Positions 48,401 to 61,326 are shown, counted from the first letter of the stretch. The stretch is 64,000 nt of DNA from Typha latifolia (GCA_019914945.1 CM034101.1:17867188-17931187), one strand, 5' to 3'. Translations and numbers: made by a program. The notes: a model not told the origin generated them from the sequence alone.

Positions 48401-49290
48401 ATATATTGAATACGGGTAGTCCTATTTATCTAATTAGTCTGACAAGTTTATAATCTATTAAAAGAAGATATAACATACTTGCATTCTTTATGGCACATCT
48501 TTCTACTTAATACTTAATGTAATATTTATCCATATATTATTCTTCTTATGGTGCAATGAAACAAATATCTTTATAGTTTACTCAAGTAAAGATTTGCCAC
48601 TTGGCATTACTGTGAACATAGTCCTCCTGTCTTCTGTGCCTTTGTCATCTTACTTAATTGACCACCCAAAAATGATGCCCACGGAGTCCAAACCTCCTCA
48701 AATGGCCCCCATTAGCCATGCATATGAAACAAAGAGCTTTATTTATTTATTTTTCTCTTAAGAAGAGTGAAGAATGACGTTAGTTATTTGACTACGATAT
48801 GATAGACATCGACTTTTATTAAAAAGAAGTTCTACATTATAAACTTTTTATAGTTCCAGGTCTATCTTATTATTATTTTTCTAAAAGACTAATCTTTTGT
48901 AAAAAAAAATATTTACTTAATCCTCTACTATTATAATTGTAGCATTATCAAAATACTTTTTGCTAACAAAACAATTTCGATACCCATTACGGTAGAAATA
49001 ATTTAAAAATTAAAAATTAAAAATATAATATATAGAATAAATCTATAAGGTGAAGTGAGTTAAATCAAATAAACCCGATAATGTAGGATTCGAACTAAAA
49101 TAAATTCATAAGGTAGGGGTTTTTTTAGCAAATTCCAATTGATGTGATTAGCCCAGCATCCATGCAGACGTTGGTCTCTTGTGACCTCCGTACTCCTTTC
49201 CTTCAAACCTTTCTCAAGTACGAAACCTCTGAAACATAAAATATAATTTAGAAAAAAAGAAAAATAGGAGACTGAGAGATCAGCCATATC
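44781..49290. other. Intergenic, repeat-rich, no gene recognised
   Basis: AT-rich DNA with a long (TA)n microsatellite at 45361-45397. I looked for transposase, reverse transcriptase and plant gene motifs on both strands and recognise none. The small ORFs (e.g. 46917-47150) have no family features. Confidence 0.45.
45361..45397. repeat. (TA)n microsatellite
   Basis: An uninterrupted TA run of about 37 bp in intergenic DNA. Confidence 0.95.
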
Positions 49291-49300
49291 CTATAAAACC
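49291..49300 (+). promoter_or_regulatory. TATA box of MYB gene A
   Basis: CCTATAAAAC followed by CAGCACTAATGCCAGGCT, about 160 bp upstream of ATG 49459. The paralogous MYB B carries nearly the same text, so this is a conserved core promoter. Confidence 0.65.
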
Positions 49301-49458
49301 AGCACTAATGCCAGGCTTCTAAACCAACCTCTTAGTTCTCTGTAGCTAATAATCTCAGGTTGGTCTTTAGTTCTTTTCCTAAAACAAGTACGTGAGGGAA
49401 TTTTGTAACAGTATTTGGGTATGTTAATCTCAAGTAGGCCTTTGCAGGAGAAGCATAT

Positions 49459-50662
49459 ATGGGTCGATCTCCCAGCTGCTATGATAATGAGGGCGGCGCC
49501 CTCAAGAAGGGTCCATGGATGCCAGAGGAAGACAAGAAGCTCAAGGACTACATCCAGGAGCATGGCTTTGGGAATTGGAAGATTCTTTCTAAGAAAGCCG
49601 GGTTGAACCGCTGCGGAAAGAGCTGCCGTCTCCGGTGGACCAACTATCTCCGTCCCGACATCAAAAGGGGAAGTTTCTCCGACGACGAAGTGCGGCTCAT
49701 CATCCACCTCCATTCCATCCTAGGAAACAAGTAATCTATTTAGCTCGATATATGTTACTGGGTTATGAACTAATTATTATGTCTACAAAATTGTTTGTTT
49801 TGGCTAATTTGATCCTTTCAGGTGGTCTACGATTGCTAGCCGCCTACCGGGGCGAACGGATAACGAGATCAAGAACTACTGGAACACTCATCTGAGGAAG
49901 AAGCTCCTTCTCATGGGCATTGATCCGGTCACCCATAAGCCGAGAGCCGATCTCGATCTCGATCTTTACACAAGCTTTTCTAATATTCTTGGTGCTACAA
50001 CCAATCTTCGCAGCTCGGCTACCTCTTTGGATAGTGATGCTCTAAGGCTACAAGCAGATGCTGCACACTTAGCCAAGCTCCAGGTCTTACAAAGCCTGGT
50101 TCAGGTCGTCACTTCTAGTCCTGTGCCAAATATGGGCTCAATGATGAGTAGCATCTTGTGCTCCAATGCCCTTCGAAACTACCAATTAGGAAATATTATT
50201 CAATCAAACCACGATATCGAGGGGTTGATGAGTCTATGGAATTTGGGCTTCTCGGGTTTGAACACCTCATGTAGTATGTATTATTCGGAATCTTCCAAGA
50301 GCCCTAATGAACAAGAAATGGTGTCACAGATCGATGATTCTTGGTCTATGATCAGTGAGTTTATGATGGAGAGTAATGGTGGAAGCCCTAATCCATATGC
50401 CATCATAAGTGCCCATCCTCCTCCTTCATTGGTTTCAGCTTCTTCTGAGGATTTCACCAATATGATTCCAGTTCAAAGGACGATACCGAGTCTAGAGGAC
50501 TCCGACTATGATCATGGCTGGAAAGAGATTCTAGAGTAAGCCGTCTGTTTGTTTCTATCATCCCTAAAAGATGAATTCGTATTCTTAAATTACTTTAATC
50601 ATAATCACTAATAAGTTTTCTTTTATTGCAGCCAAATATCAAGAACATTGGAGATGAGTTAA
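49459..50662 (+). CDS. R2R3-MYB transcription factor A (MYB9/MYB107-like)
   Basis: Exons 49459-49730, 49822-50535 and 50632-50662 give 338 residues. R2 repeat: [18 protein letters not shown] to [17 protein letters not shown]3: [18 protein letters not shown] to [20 protein letters not shown]. The first intron usual for R2R3-MYBs is absent; the second (after GNK) is present. [13 protein letters not shown] followed by [13 protein letters not shown] points to the MYB9/MYB107 group, and synteny with ITPK1 agrees. In Arabidopsis these factors activate suberin genes. Exon 2 reads ...GWKEIL and then GA|GTAAGC: unspliced, it stops at once (ILE, 329 residues, end 50539); spliced, it continues [14 protein letters not shown] has the same arrangement, so I prefer the spliced form. 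MYB A and B are tail-to-tail paralogues. Confidence 0.85.
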
Positions 50663-53504
50663 CTTCCTTTTGATGATGTGTTGCAGCTTCCGACTTTCAA
50701 ATGAGTGGACAGTTGAAATGGAAATTAAGAATAATGTACAAAGACGCATGGTTCATTAATTGTACCCTTTAGTAGATGTACTTGTGATTATTATGATATG
50801 TTTAGACGTAATTATTTCATCTTGAGTGAAACATTCATATCTTTTATCAGAACTTCTGTTAGACAACAACTTATTTTTTATGAAAATTGAGAAGAATAAA
50901 CCACGCCTAAAAGGAATAATACAGGGGGGATGAATCTGAGATGCCTCATTAAGGGGGATCGATGTTTAGCTTTATGTATTTATAAAAACTACATCTATAA
51001 ATATGAAAAACATATGTTTATAAATCTCATGAAGTATCCTTTCTAACGGCTACGTTGGGCTTTCCACTGCAATTAACTGAATATTAAAACACATTTTCTC
51101 AATCTTACTTTAGCGAGAAGAAGAAAAGGAAAGATATAGCATTGCAGGTTTACATTGTTTTTTTTTTTACACTGTAAAACGTTCTTGAAATGCATGAACC
51201 CAAAGGATACCTTAGTTGGAGTAGGAGGTTCTTTGTGGCATAAATTGAGATCAAGGAGTTGGTTTGGACAGTCTTCTGGGGTTGGAACCTTCGCATTAAC
51301 TGTTGAGTTGAATGCATGGTGTAGACATAGTCACTATACGAAGGCATTTCGTAACGAGGTTTTAATATTGAGAGGGAGAGAGAGGACCTCATATTTGTGG
51401 CATTTGCTCCCGTCACCCCTTGGCACAAAAGAGTAGTAAATAACAGTCAAAATATTTCTGGCACTATTTTTTTAGTGTAGCTTTGAGAAAATGGCCCTAA
51501 TATTCACTCTCATTAACACCTTAATTATTCGTAATAACAGATTAAGAAGCTATCGAGTACTCATTCTTTAATGCTGCAAAAGTTAATATTTAGTAGCTGT
51601 TGTAGCACCAAAATTAAGAATAGTTAATTTCTCTAATCCACTCATTTAGTTGAACTAATTTATTGAGTTTGACATTATTACTCTTCTTAATTTATAGGAA
51701 AAAAAATCCTGATAGTTCACTTGCAACCTGTCATATATATACTTCCGTTAAAATAAACAAGCAAGATGTACTAGCTTCAAAGAAATCTTAGTCTCCCAGT
51801 TTGAAGATTGAAACTAATATACTATTGTTTCTTAGGTTTTGACCTGAAGGTATTTGGTGGGTGCCATAACCAACTTTAACTAACATACTGCAGAAAACTA
51901 TAATTTGATGATCATGAATGACATCTTATCCTTTGTAGAGTTTGAAGAATGAGGAGCAGATTGTCTACAGCTCTGACTGCAGGAGTTTTCCAGGACCCTG
52001 CTGTGATTTAATAATCAGATTCTTTTCCTTAATTAATTTTTTTGCAAAAGTGATCCAGAAAATACTGAGAAGGTGGCCATGTTGGAACGCAATGACCGTT
52101 ATCCTGTCATATCTTATTTGGACTGTTAGAAATACTAAACCAAATCCAAGATTAGTTTTAAGATGACTACTTCAATGTATGAACTGGATCATATGGAAAT
52201 CATCCTCCCCACCTGCATCTGAATTAATTTTGCAAAATAATCTTTCCTGCATTGTTGTCTACCAAACAAGAAACTTTAATTTTTCATAATGATCAAATGA
52301 CCTTAGACCAGATATCTAAAGAAGATAAAATTAAAAAGCTATTCAACTTGATATACCTAGACAGTCAAAAAAAAAAACTTGATATACCTATCCTTTACGC
52401 AAATTGGCGCGATTACTGAACAACCAAGTAACAAAAAAAATCATCTAGTATTCGTGTCAAGCGCTTCGAGCAATAATTTTCTTTATTGACTTGTCTAAGA
52501 GAATCAAAAGCAGACCTAATTCAATTCATCTGTCTGTAGTGAATGTAACACTATACCTAATCTCTTTTCGGAGTCTTATCGCATCATATTGGGAGCCAAA
52601 TTTGAATCTAGAAGTAAATTATATTTTGAAGAGGTCAGAATGAAATATCTTGATAGTTTTCTAATCCTTGAAAAGTTCCAAATTATATAAAATATTGATG
52701 ATAGTATATATCTTTGATATTTTTTTTTCAAGCATTCTTTCTACTATAATATATCATTTCTAGGTGACATTGTCCATTTCTGGTATTTAGGTTAACACGG
52801 CTGTAAAGGGACAGTAACATACTATATACTAGTGGGTCTGAACTGCAATAAGTAAACCTTTCCCTTTCTTCAAAATTTTCCACGATACGATCAGGAGAAG
52901 CAATTCTTATCCTTTTCTAACACAATTGATGAATCTTTTATTGTGAAATACTTCAACATAGGGAGAAGATATTCTTAATGCAACCATAGTGATTCATAAT
53001 GCTCCTCGAATACCCTTAAGCTAGAGAAAAATCCTTACCTTCAGTGGAATATTTCATATATCTTCCAAATTATATGTCAATTAGGTGGCCACATGTCCCA
53101 TATCTGCCTTCGCTTTAACAGGATAAATTTTACTCTCGCAAAAGGCCTCTGCCTTTTAGATTGTCATAGTTATTATCTTTAATGGCAGTTAGCCTGGTTC
53201 TCAAAATGGTCAAGTACGCTATCCTTCCATTACAAAGATTGATGTAATGGTAGTGCTGGAATGTAGTAGTCTATTCATATGATTGGCAAAGAGAGAGGGT
53301 AATCATGTTGGCTTCTCCTTCTCCACACTCATATGATGCACAAAGATGAAGCTTTAGGGTATAACTCAAATCATATTCTTTGTGGGTAGGTAACTTACTT
53401 CTTCTCTATAGGCTAATGACTTACCTACTACATATCTTGTTATCCTTTGTAGATAGTCTTGCGTTAGTTAGCAGATTAGCTCATTCCAATACCCATACAA
53501 CCCT

Positions 53505-53544
<40 letters not shown>

Positions 53545-54665
53545 AAGAAAGGAATCTGTCCATGATAGTAAAATAAATAGTTTGACTCTTTAAACAAGCA
53601 AAGTTAGCCGGGATGATAGATCACATCAGTACTGTTTCCTTTCGACTTTTGCCAAATTATGTCCAATCCAGTGCGGAAGTGTATCACAATTTCCATCCTA
53701 TTCTGGCCCAGGAATATTATACATCTCTAAACCTTACAGTTAATGATGTCCCTTTATGATTAGATTTAATGTCCTTATTTCCTTTTCTTCCACATCTCAA
53801 ATTTAACTAGTCCCAGAGATGTAAACTAATATATGTTTGACATGAATTAGGACTTTTTTTAAAAATAAATAAATAAAAATAAACCCATTAATTAAAAGGC
53901 AGATACAAAGTTCTGACACCATAGCCAAAATGGATATGAATTCAGGGTATCTTGATCCATCCCGCAAAATTAGAGAAGAAAGATACTTGGGGATGAATAG
54001 CAAGCTAATCAGTTGCTTGGTTATCCTCTCTATAAATGTATCATTTTCTTTTTTCCTTTTCTTCCAGCTTAATAACTTTCGGAGTATGCTATTAACTGGT
54101 AACTCGACTTTGTATGCAAAGGTGAGAGGAAAGAGATGTCATCAGGATGAGATCACCCTTAATTGTTAAATTCCACACTAACTGATGAGGACCCGCCACA
54201 TGCACAAGAAAACCCCAACAACTTGGAGGTTTTAATACTAATTTTTCCACTTTAATTATAAAAGCTACACCACGAATGGCTTGTGATGAGAGAATTTAAA
54301 CCATTCAACCATGTGTAAGCCTTCCAATTATGAGGACTGACAACTTCAACTTCTGTCTCATGTCACAATCAACCTCCTACTACAACTAACTAGTTTTTAA
54401 ACACACATAAATTTAGTTTTATTATAATTGTTTAGGCATGGGTCATTCTCAATCTCCATCACACTGAGTTTAATTTGCAATAGAAGCTCATCACAAAAGA
54501 AAGAAAAACATTTTTCTGAATAGAGCACAAATAGTATTGTAGTAGATACAAGTCATGGAGTGCTTTTAAATGAACCATGTGTTTTTGTACAATGATTTTT
54601 TTTTTTTTTTTTGCTATTCTAACTGTCCACTCATTTCAAACTCAGAAGTTGTTAGTTGTCTTCCT
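50663..54665. other. Spacer between the tail-to-tail MYB genes
   Basis: About 4 kb of AT-rich DNA with a (GA)n microsatellite at 53517-53541 and a T-run at 54597-54613. No coding region or recognisable transposon was found, although the space is large enough for a degraded element. Confidence 0.5.
53517..53541. repeat. (GA)n microsatellite
   Basis: An AG dinucleotide run of about 25 bp in the spacer between the two MYB genes. Confidence 0.9.
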
Positions 54666-55776
54666 CTACAATGAGCCCGACCGTGCTATTTGGCTGTAAT
54701 ATATAACAAGCAATTCATTAGTTACTATGCTTCTAGTACTATTATCAATAGAGAAGAAGAAACCAAATAGAGGACTTACTCTAAAATGTCTTTCCAGCCA
54801 AAATCATAGTGATCTGAATCATCTAGACTTGGTACTTCCATAGACTCGAGCGATAACGGTGCATCTGAATCGATAGCATCTCGACCTATAAGCTCGTTGG
54901 CATCCTCAGGAGAGGCTGATACCAACGAAGGGGTGGAATAGGCACTTGAATTGTCAACATGAGGCACCAATATTTCTTGTCCAAACTCATGAGAAGCATT
55001 TAAGTTGCTTGGAGGATAAGAATTGTTCAAAGTCAACAAGCTCGGAGCTGCCTGGTAATTTGATTGAAACATGTCGCCTAATTTGTAGTTTTGTAGTGGA
55101 GCACTAGCCAATATATTAATAATTGCGTCCAAATTTGGTGCAGGAGTAGAAGTGCTGAAGACTTGAAGCAGGTTTTGTAGGAGCTGAAGCTTGGCTAACT
55201 GTGTAGCATTATCCAACTCGATGGCCAAACTGTCAAGGTTGGTTGTAGCACAAAGGATGTTAGAAAAGCTTGTAAGAAGATTTTGATCGGTTCGCGGCTT
55301 ATGCGTGACCGGATCGATGCCCATGAGGAGGAGCTTCTTCTTCAGATGAGTGTTCCAGTAGTTCTTGATCTCGTTATCTGTTCGCCCCGGTATGCGGCTA
55401 GCAATTGTAGACCACCTGAAAAGAATCAAATATGTATATATTAACAAGAAATTTATAAGATATATGTTCATAATTCAATAGCATGATATCAATAGAGAAG
55501 TGCGAGTGATGACTACTTGTTTCCTAGGATGGAATGGAGGTGAATGATAAGGTGCACTTCGTCGTCGGAGAAACTTCCTCTTTTGATGTCGGGCCGGAGA
55601 TAGTTCGTCCACCGGAGACGGCAGCTCTTGCCGCAACGGTTCAACCCTGCTCTCTTAGGAAGGCTCTTCCAGTTCCCCAAGCCATGGTTCTTGATGTAGT
55701 CCTTGAGCTTCTCGTCCTCCTCCTGCGTCCATGGGCCCTTCTTTACGCCGTCCTCTTGGCTAGGAGACCTCCCCAT
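54666..55776 (-). CDS. R2R3-MYB transcription factor B (MYB9/MYB107-like)
   Basis: Minus-strand exons 55776-55517, 55415-54780 and 54693-54666 give 307 residues. The start MGRSPSQED is chosen over an in-frame ATG 15 bp upstream because MGRSP is the family N-terminus. R2: [19 protein letters not shown]3: [18 protein letters not shown] and [33 protein letters not shown] and [13 protein letters not shown] mark the same subgroup as MYB A. As there, the usual first intron is missing and exon 2 ends FGWKDIL, GA|GTAAGT. Splicing to an acceptor at 54694 adds DQIARSGSL; without it translation ends ILE at 54776. The leader has a CT tract (GA on the plus strand at 55918-55946). Likely role: suberin and related cell-wall gene control, by family. 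Confidence 0.85.
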
Positions 55777-55917
55777 TAATGATCTCTTCAAAGTAATTCA
55801 AATCAATCATAACCAAGGTAAGGAAACATAAATAATTAAATAAAAACATAACAAGAGAAGATAGATAGATAGCAAACCAACCTGAAAGTAGCTAGAGAAA
55901 ACTGAGTAGTTATTTGG

Positions 55918-55946
55918 AGAGAGAGGAGAGAGAGAGAGAGAGAGAT
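55918..55946. repeat. (GA)n microsatellite in the MYB B leader
   Basis: A GA run with one interruption (GAGAGAGGAGAGAG...). On the transcribed minus strand it is a CT tract, common in plant 5' leaders. Confidence 0.85.
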
Positions 55947-55990
55947 AAAGAGGGAGGTTTATAGGAAGATTTAGCCAGGGGTTAATGCTG

Positions 55991-56000
55991 GTTTTATAAG
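55991..56000 (-). promoter_or_regulatory. TATA box of MYB gene B
   Basis: On the minus strand it reads CTTATAAAAC, followed by CAGCATTAACCCCTGGCT. Only a few bases differ from the MYB A promoter (CCTATAAAAC, CAGCACTAATGCCAGGCT). Confidence 0.65.
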
Positions 56001-59000
56001 ATCTTGGCTTGACTCAGTCTCAGTTTTTGTATTTTTTTTCAACGTTAGCATTACTTGAGTCGAACACGCAAAGAGACATGCAAAAATCTATCGAACATAT
56101 ATTAAATGTGTCATAAGATACTATAAACAAAGTGGTTTCACGAGTTCCCGTACGGATATATTAAATATTCTTCATAATTGTTTCCTCTTTATTATATGTT
56201 ATCAAATATATATATTTACAATGGCCTTAATGGACTCTATATATCTGCAATAATGTTGCTGTTGTTAAATTAATCATGACTAATAATTAGCAGCAAGTTG
56301 ATGAAGGGAAGATAATACATGATTGATATAGAAGGGAATCAATACAAGATGACATGAATAAGAAACGAGAGATGGAGGTTGCTAACACAATGATGTGATA
56401 TAGTGATAGTGATGGTGACAGTTTACATCAATTTAAGTTCCCAGTTACTATCTTTTGGCTGGCCCTCTAATTGGATCCGGAGGATGATCCAAAACTGTCT
56501 TGATTTTTGTCCGCTTAAATGTCTACAAATTCTTATTACTCCACTGGCTTAATGGCATTAATTTTTTTGCAGAATGGTCTCCAAATTAGAGGTGGTGTGC
56601 AACGACAAATTTAGTAGCTTCTCCCAAAAGAATCAAATAAATAGTTAGATTCCTCGAACAGTGAAACAGAGGAACAAATAATTGATTCCTCAAATAATAA
56701 AGCTTACTTTATTACTTGTTTGTTTCAAACTTTTTTCAGTGCAACTGAGTTGATAGCTTTGCCTTCTCTAGCTGAAAATCCTGACTTCGCCACTGGTCAA
56801 TATCATACCTATGATAAGCAATTAATTATCCATCAATGATTTTTTTAAGGAAGGTTAACGGACTAATTCATATTATTAGTTTTAATCAAATGATTATAAC
56901 TCCATACAAAGGAAGAAAACAGAAATAAGATAAGAAACCTAAGAATAAGCCTCTCATTTGGTTGTATTAGAGTTCGACTACAATAAAAATGAAGTATCAA
57001 GAATAAATATTCAAGCATAAAAAAAAGGGAGATAGAACAATGCTCTAAAATAAGTCTCTTGTTTGGCCAACTGTGGCTGCACTACAGGCATAAGTCTTGA
57101 AAGACTGAGCTCTCAACGATAGAGCAAGCCCAAATAAGGATACAGGCTCATCAGTGACGGAATCCAGCGATCACAACGAAATCATCTAAAGACTCCATTT
57201 GAGCAATCTATAAAACCAAGAACAACAGCGAAAATAAAACAACAAAAGAAAGAAAAATAGCAAAGAGGTGAGAATGATAGCTCAGTCGAATACATCCACA
57301 AAACTAAGAAACAATTTTCTTAAAGCATAGATAAAATCTATAGAACAGGACAACAGTGGTAGAGCATAAAGCGAGGTGAGGCTGTGGCAGTCAGGCAAGG
57401 GTGATTGCGGCTTGAGTAGGAGGGCTAAGACCATGGTAGGTAAGATCCACGACAGTCAGCGTGGACGACAGTACCATGGAAGCAACACAGGCAAGATCCA
57501 TCATAGTTGACGTAGATGATGCGATGGCGTGGAGGGTCGAGGATCGGACTGGGGCAAGATCCATGGCCCTCGGCACTAGGTGCGGACGACGGAGTTGTAG
57601 AAAGCCAAGGAGAGAACAGTAGTGAGATAGATGACGAAGATTAGGCAGATGGCGGACAACGACTTTGAAAGGGAAAGGAAGAGATAGCAGTGGTTAGTAT
57701 ATGATGATGCCGAGAGGAGGAACATCATACTTTTAGTGGGGAGAGAAGAAAAAGAAGGGAAAAGAGGAAGAAGGGTGCTCCCCTCCCCTAGCCTATTGCT
57801 AGGGGGAGGGGAGAGGAAAGCCTCACCGGCGTCAGCAAGGGAGATGACCTACTAGAAGGGAAGAAAAGAGTCTCTGACGTAAGCTTAGGAAAACAAGACA
57901 AAGCCGGTGGTTAGGCAGATGCCTCATTGACGAGTGTCTATATAGAGAAATTCAAGTTTGATCAATTTTTGATAAAGAAGCGGGAGCAAACCCCGTCATG
58001 TGGATTCTTGTGTTAGAAGGATGACCACCTATGCACTAGTAAAGGAAACCTAGCTTTGCTGCAGCCAACCTCCAGACTATGCAAAAGAATCAAGGCTGAG
58101 AAAAGGTATGCATAAAAGTATTTGCTCCAATGCCAACCCTAGAAGAGCTATCTATCAATGGATTCAATAGTACTTTTAATATAAGAATTAGGATCTAATT
58201 AATCAATATTATGATTTATGTACATGTTTGATCCAGTCAGTGATTCAAATCTTTCAGAAGTCTCATTAAGTGGTTAAGTAAAAAATAAAATTAAAACTTT
58301 TCTAACATGTTAAGTAGAAATGCCATCATTCTACTTATCATTTTCGTTGTAGGACCTTCAGTCTTCAACCACTTCATTTCATTTTCCTCCAGTCGATCAT
58401 GGCCATTGATCTATAGTTTGTGAGTTCACCAAACAAAATAAAAGTAGCTAAGTATTCAACCTCTACAATATTGTGTGGACTTAGATAATTATACCTCAAA
58501 AAGTTCATTTGCCTAGTTAAATTAATCTCTCAGACTAATCTAAAGTCTTTTCAGTATGTTCTCATTCAAAATCGTTCTACATTGTGTCACCAACGCTTAT
58601 TAAACTAAGTGTTAGGTTGAGAGAAAAGAACGAAAAAGAAGACCTCTAAATTAATACTCCACATAATCAAATAATGTATCGAGTATGTTTACTTTTATAA
58701 GGATTTCTATATATCTATTAGAGCTAATCATAAGGACTTAGTCTCATCAAGATAAATGAAAGATTGTAAAGCTCAATATTAGCATTGGGGTAATCTTTCT
58801 AGGTGTAAGGATGAGTCATGTGAAACGGAAGAACACCTCATACATGAGTAGGATTGAAAAGGAGATTAGCATTAAACACAGATTAGATAGTGATTTTAAT
58901 AACACTTAAGCTGATCTATCCCCTGTTTCTTGTTTACTTAGCTTCTTAATTTCAAGTTGTAGCAGATAATCAAAATTCTTAATTAGCCAGAGCATACGTA

Positions 59001-60700
59001 TTTGTAATAATATTGAAGACTTCTCTGCGGGATCATTAAGTATCATCTACAATAATAGAAATGAGATGTCACCAACGCAAAAGGAATTTTTTAATGCCGT
59101 TTGTAAGAAAAAAAGCTGATACTTTAAAAGCGTTAAAGACATCTATATTTACATATATGTGCAGGTTTATGGATAAAATAATTTTGACTTAGATTATCTT
59201 ATTTTCTTCCCTTTTCATACTACAGATGCTTCTCAATGTATGCATGCATGTGGTATATCTTGTCTAATAGTCTTTAGTTGAGAACCAAGACGACAATTAG
59301 TTTTTGTTGAGATGTTACCAGAATCGAATTTCAATAGCATCGGTTAAATGGGATACTTTGGGTTTCAACTTCTCTATAAAAAAAAAGTAATATTGCATCC
59401 AGAAGTCTCCACTTCTGTTAGCGAACTTTGGCAAAATATTCAACAGTTATCAGTCTCAGAAACTTCCTACAAGCAAGAGAAATGTTTCTTTAAGAACTTG
59501 CTTCTTCAACTTCCCTACCTGGATTAAGGGCCAGGAATAAGACATGGAGGCTAATAAATAAAAATCCTTTTCAATCATAAGAAAATTTTGTACACTTTTT
59601 TGCAAGTTGACTGAAAATAAACCAGACATTAATTATTTTTGCAGCTGTAATCTTGCCTTCCATGCGCAAATGATAAAATTAGTGCGAATCTAATAGGTCT
59701 CAACTTTCAACCTTCCATGTCTCCCTCCAGGAAAGGACAAAGCAATTTTTCCTTCCATCAGTTTGTTTAATTATGTTGCTTCTCAGACTATTTTCTTTCA
59801 CTATCTTGGTATCAAGAGCAAAAACGAAAAGAAAAGAGAAGAAAAAATAAGAAAGTAGTTGTATTTCACAAGCTCAATTGCATGTTTAGCACTGCAAGAG
59901 TAGTTCTTAGACTGTGTATATAGGAAAAGGTGACACCTTTGAGGAGATTAATTACATGACCCATTTTAGTATACTAATCAAGGATGAGGACGATATGAAG
60001 AAGAGTAGGAAGTGTGTGTTTTCTAACTATGAATTGGAGTAGCATCTTTACAATCAAGTGTCGCAGGCAAGATGCATTGCTTCTTTAACACTTCTTGACA
60101 TGCCAAAAGTATCCACTGATTTTTTGATGGCGAATCCCACTTGCGCAAGTTGTGGAGTAGTTTTCGCAGGGAAAGTGGACAAGCTGATCTGGGAACTTAC
60201 TCAAGCTTTTATCATTAATATCTTCATAGATCTATCTCACTAACACAAATCCATAACCATTTGCTGTACTTAAATATTCTTCATTCAGAAACATCGTTGT
60301 GGATATTCTTCCATAGTCCTGAACTGTTAGCAGGTTGCATTCATACAGTTGTACCCTTTGGATCTTAGTCCAAATTCATTCAGTTAGTGTAGCCATGGCA
60401 CATGCTCACTAGGATGTTTCCTTACACGCAAATAAAATAATGATTATGGACACAGTACACTGCAATAGCAATTTCTGCTCAGTTACTGTGCTTATGATAC
60501 ATGTGATAACTTTCAGTCTGACATAATCTGCAAGTGAACATCAGAGCTACAGTTTATTCAATGACAAATTTCTAACAAGAATGCAATTAAATTCCTAGTT
60601 ATCACTCCAAAATTCCAGTGCCAGAACTCGCTCGAGGCCTTGTCAACATGGGAAGACTTTATGTGGACGAAGTGTGCAACTGTGGAGCAGCTCCAGATAT
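56001..60700. other. Intergenic, no gene recognised
   Basis: AT-rich except for a locally GC-richer stretch at about 57350-57900 made of degenerate GACG/GGTGG-type words. The ORFs over it have no family features. No transposon ends or tRNA genes were identified by eye. Confidence 0.45.
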
Positions 60701-61096
60701 TGGGACCAGTTCAACATTGTTGATCTAATCTCATTTTGGCCTACTTCGTCCATTCTTGATCCAAAGTTCTGCATGCAGGTGGCTAAGAAGAGACTGTTCC
60801 ATTAGGAAAACAAACACATGAATGTTTTCATGTGTCCTTATCCTCTGGTATTGCTTTCTTTTCTGTAGCTTGATTATAGGGATAATTATTCTTGGGCCCA
60901 GTTCAATATTGTTGATCTAATCTCATTTTGGCCTACTTTCTTCTATTCTTCGTCCAAAGTTCTTCAGGCAGGTGGCTAAGGAGAGACTATTTTCAGCCAA
61001 TTCCACGAGGAAAACAAACAAAATGAATGTTTTCTGTGTCGTTATCTTCTGGTATTGCTTTCTTTTCTATAGCTTGAATATAGGGATAATTATTCG
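60701..61096. repeat. Tandem direct duplication, two ~195-bp copies
   Basis: Copy 1 (60701-60892) and copy 2 (60893-61096) share TTGTTGATCTAATCTCATTT, CAGGTGGCTAAG.AGAGACT, TCTGGTATTGCTTTCTTTTC and TAGGGATAATTATTC. Copy 2 has a small insertion (CAGCCAATTCCACG). No coding potential. Confidence 0.85.
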
Positions 61097-61326
61097 TGGA
61101 CCATCTGAATTATTTCGCGTTTTCACATAACCTATCCTTTGGTTTTTATTTTTTTTATGACACATTGAACCCATAACTAAGAAAAACCTTCAAACATTAC
61201 TTCCATTAGATTTTTTTTATTAAAAATGTATATGAACATTTTTACTCTTATTTTAAAGGAAAGAAAAAAAGAAAGTTAAAACATTTTTTTTGTTAAAAGG
61301 TTAAGAGGTTTTCCTTTAAAAAATAA

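Noticed and set aside
57391..57576. Small minus-strand ORF in the GC-richer intergenic stretch
   Set aside because: Low-complexity, no domain, no splice partners; likely chance.
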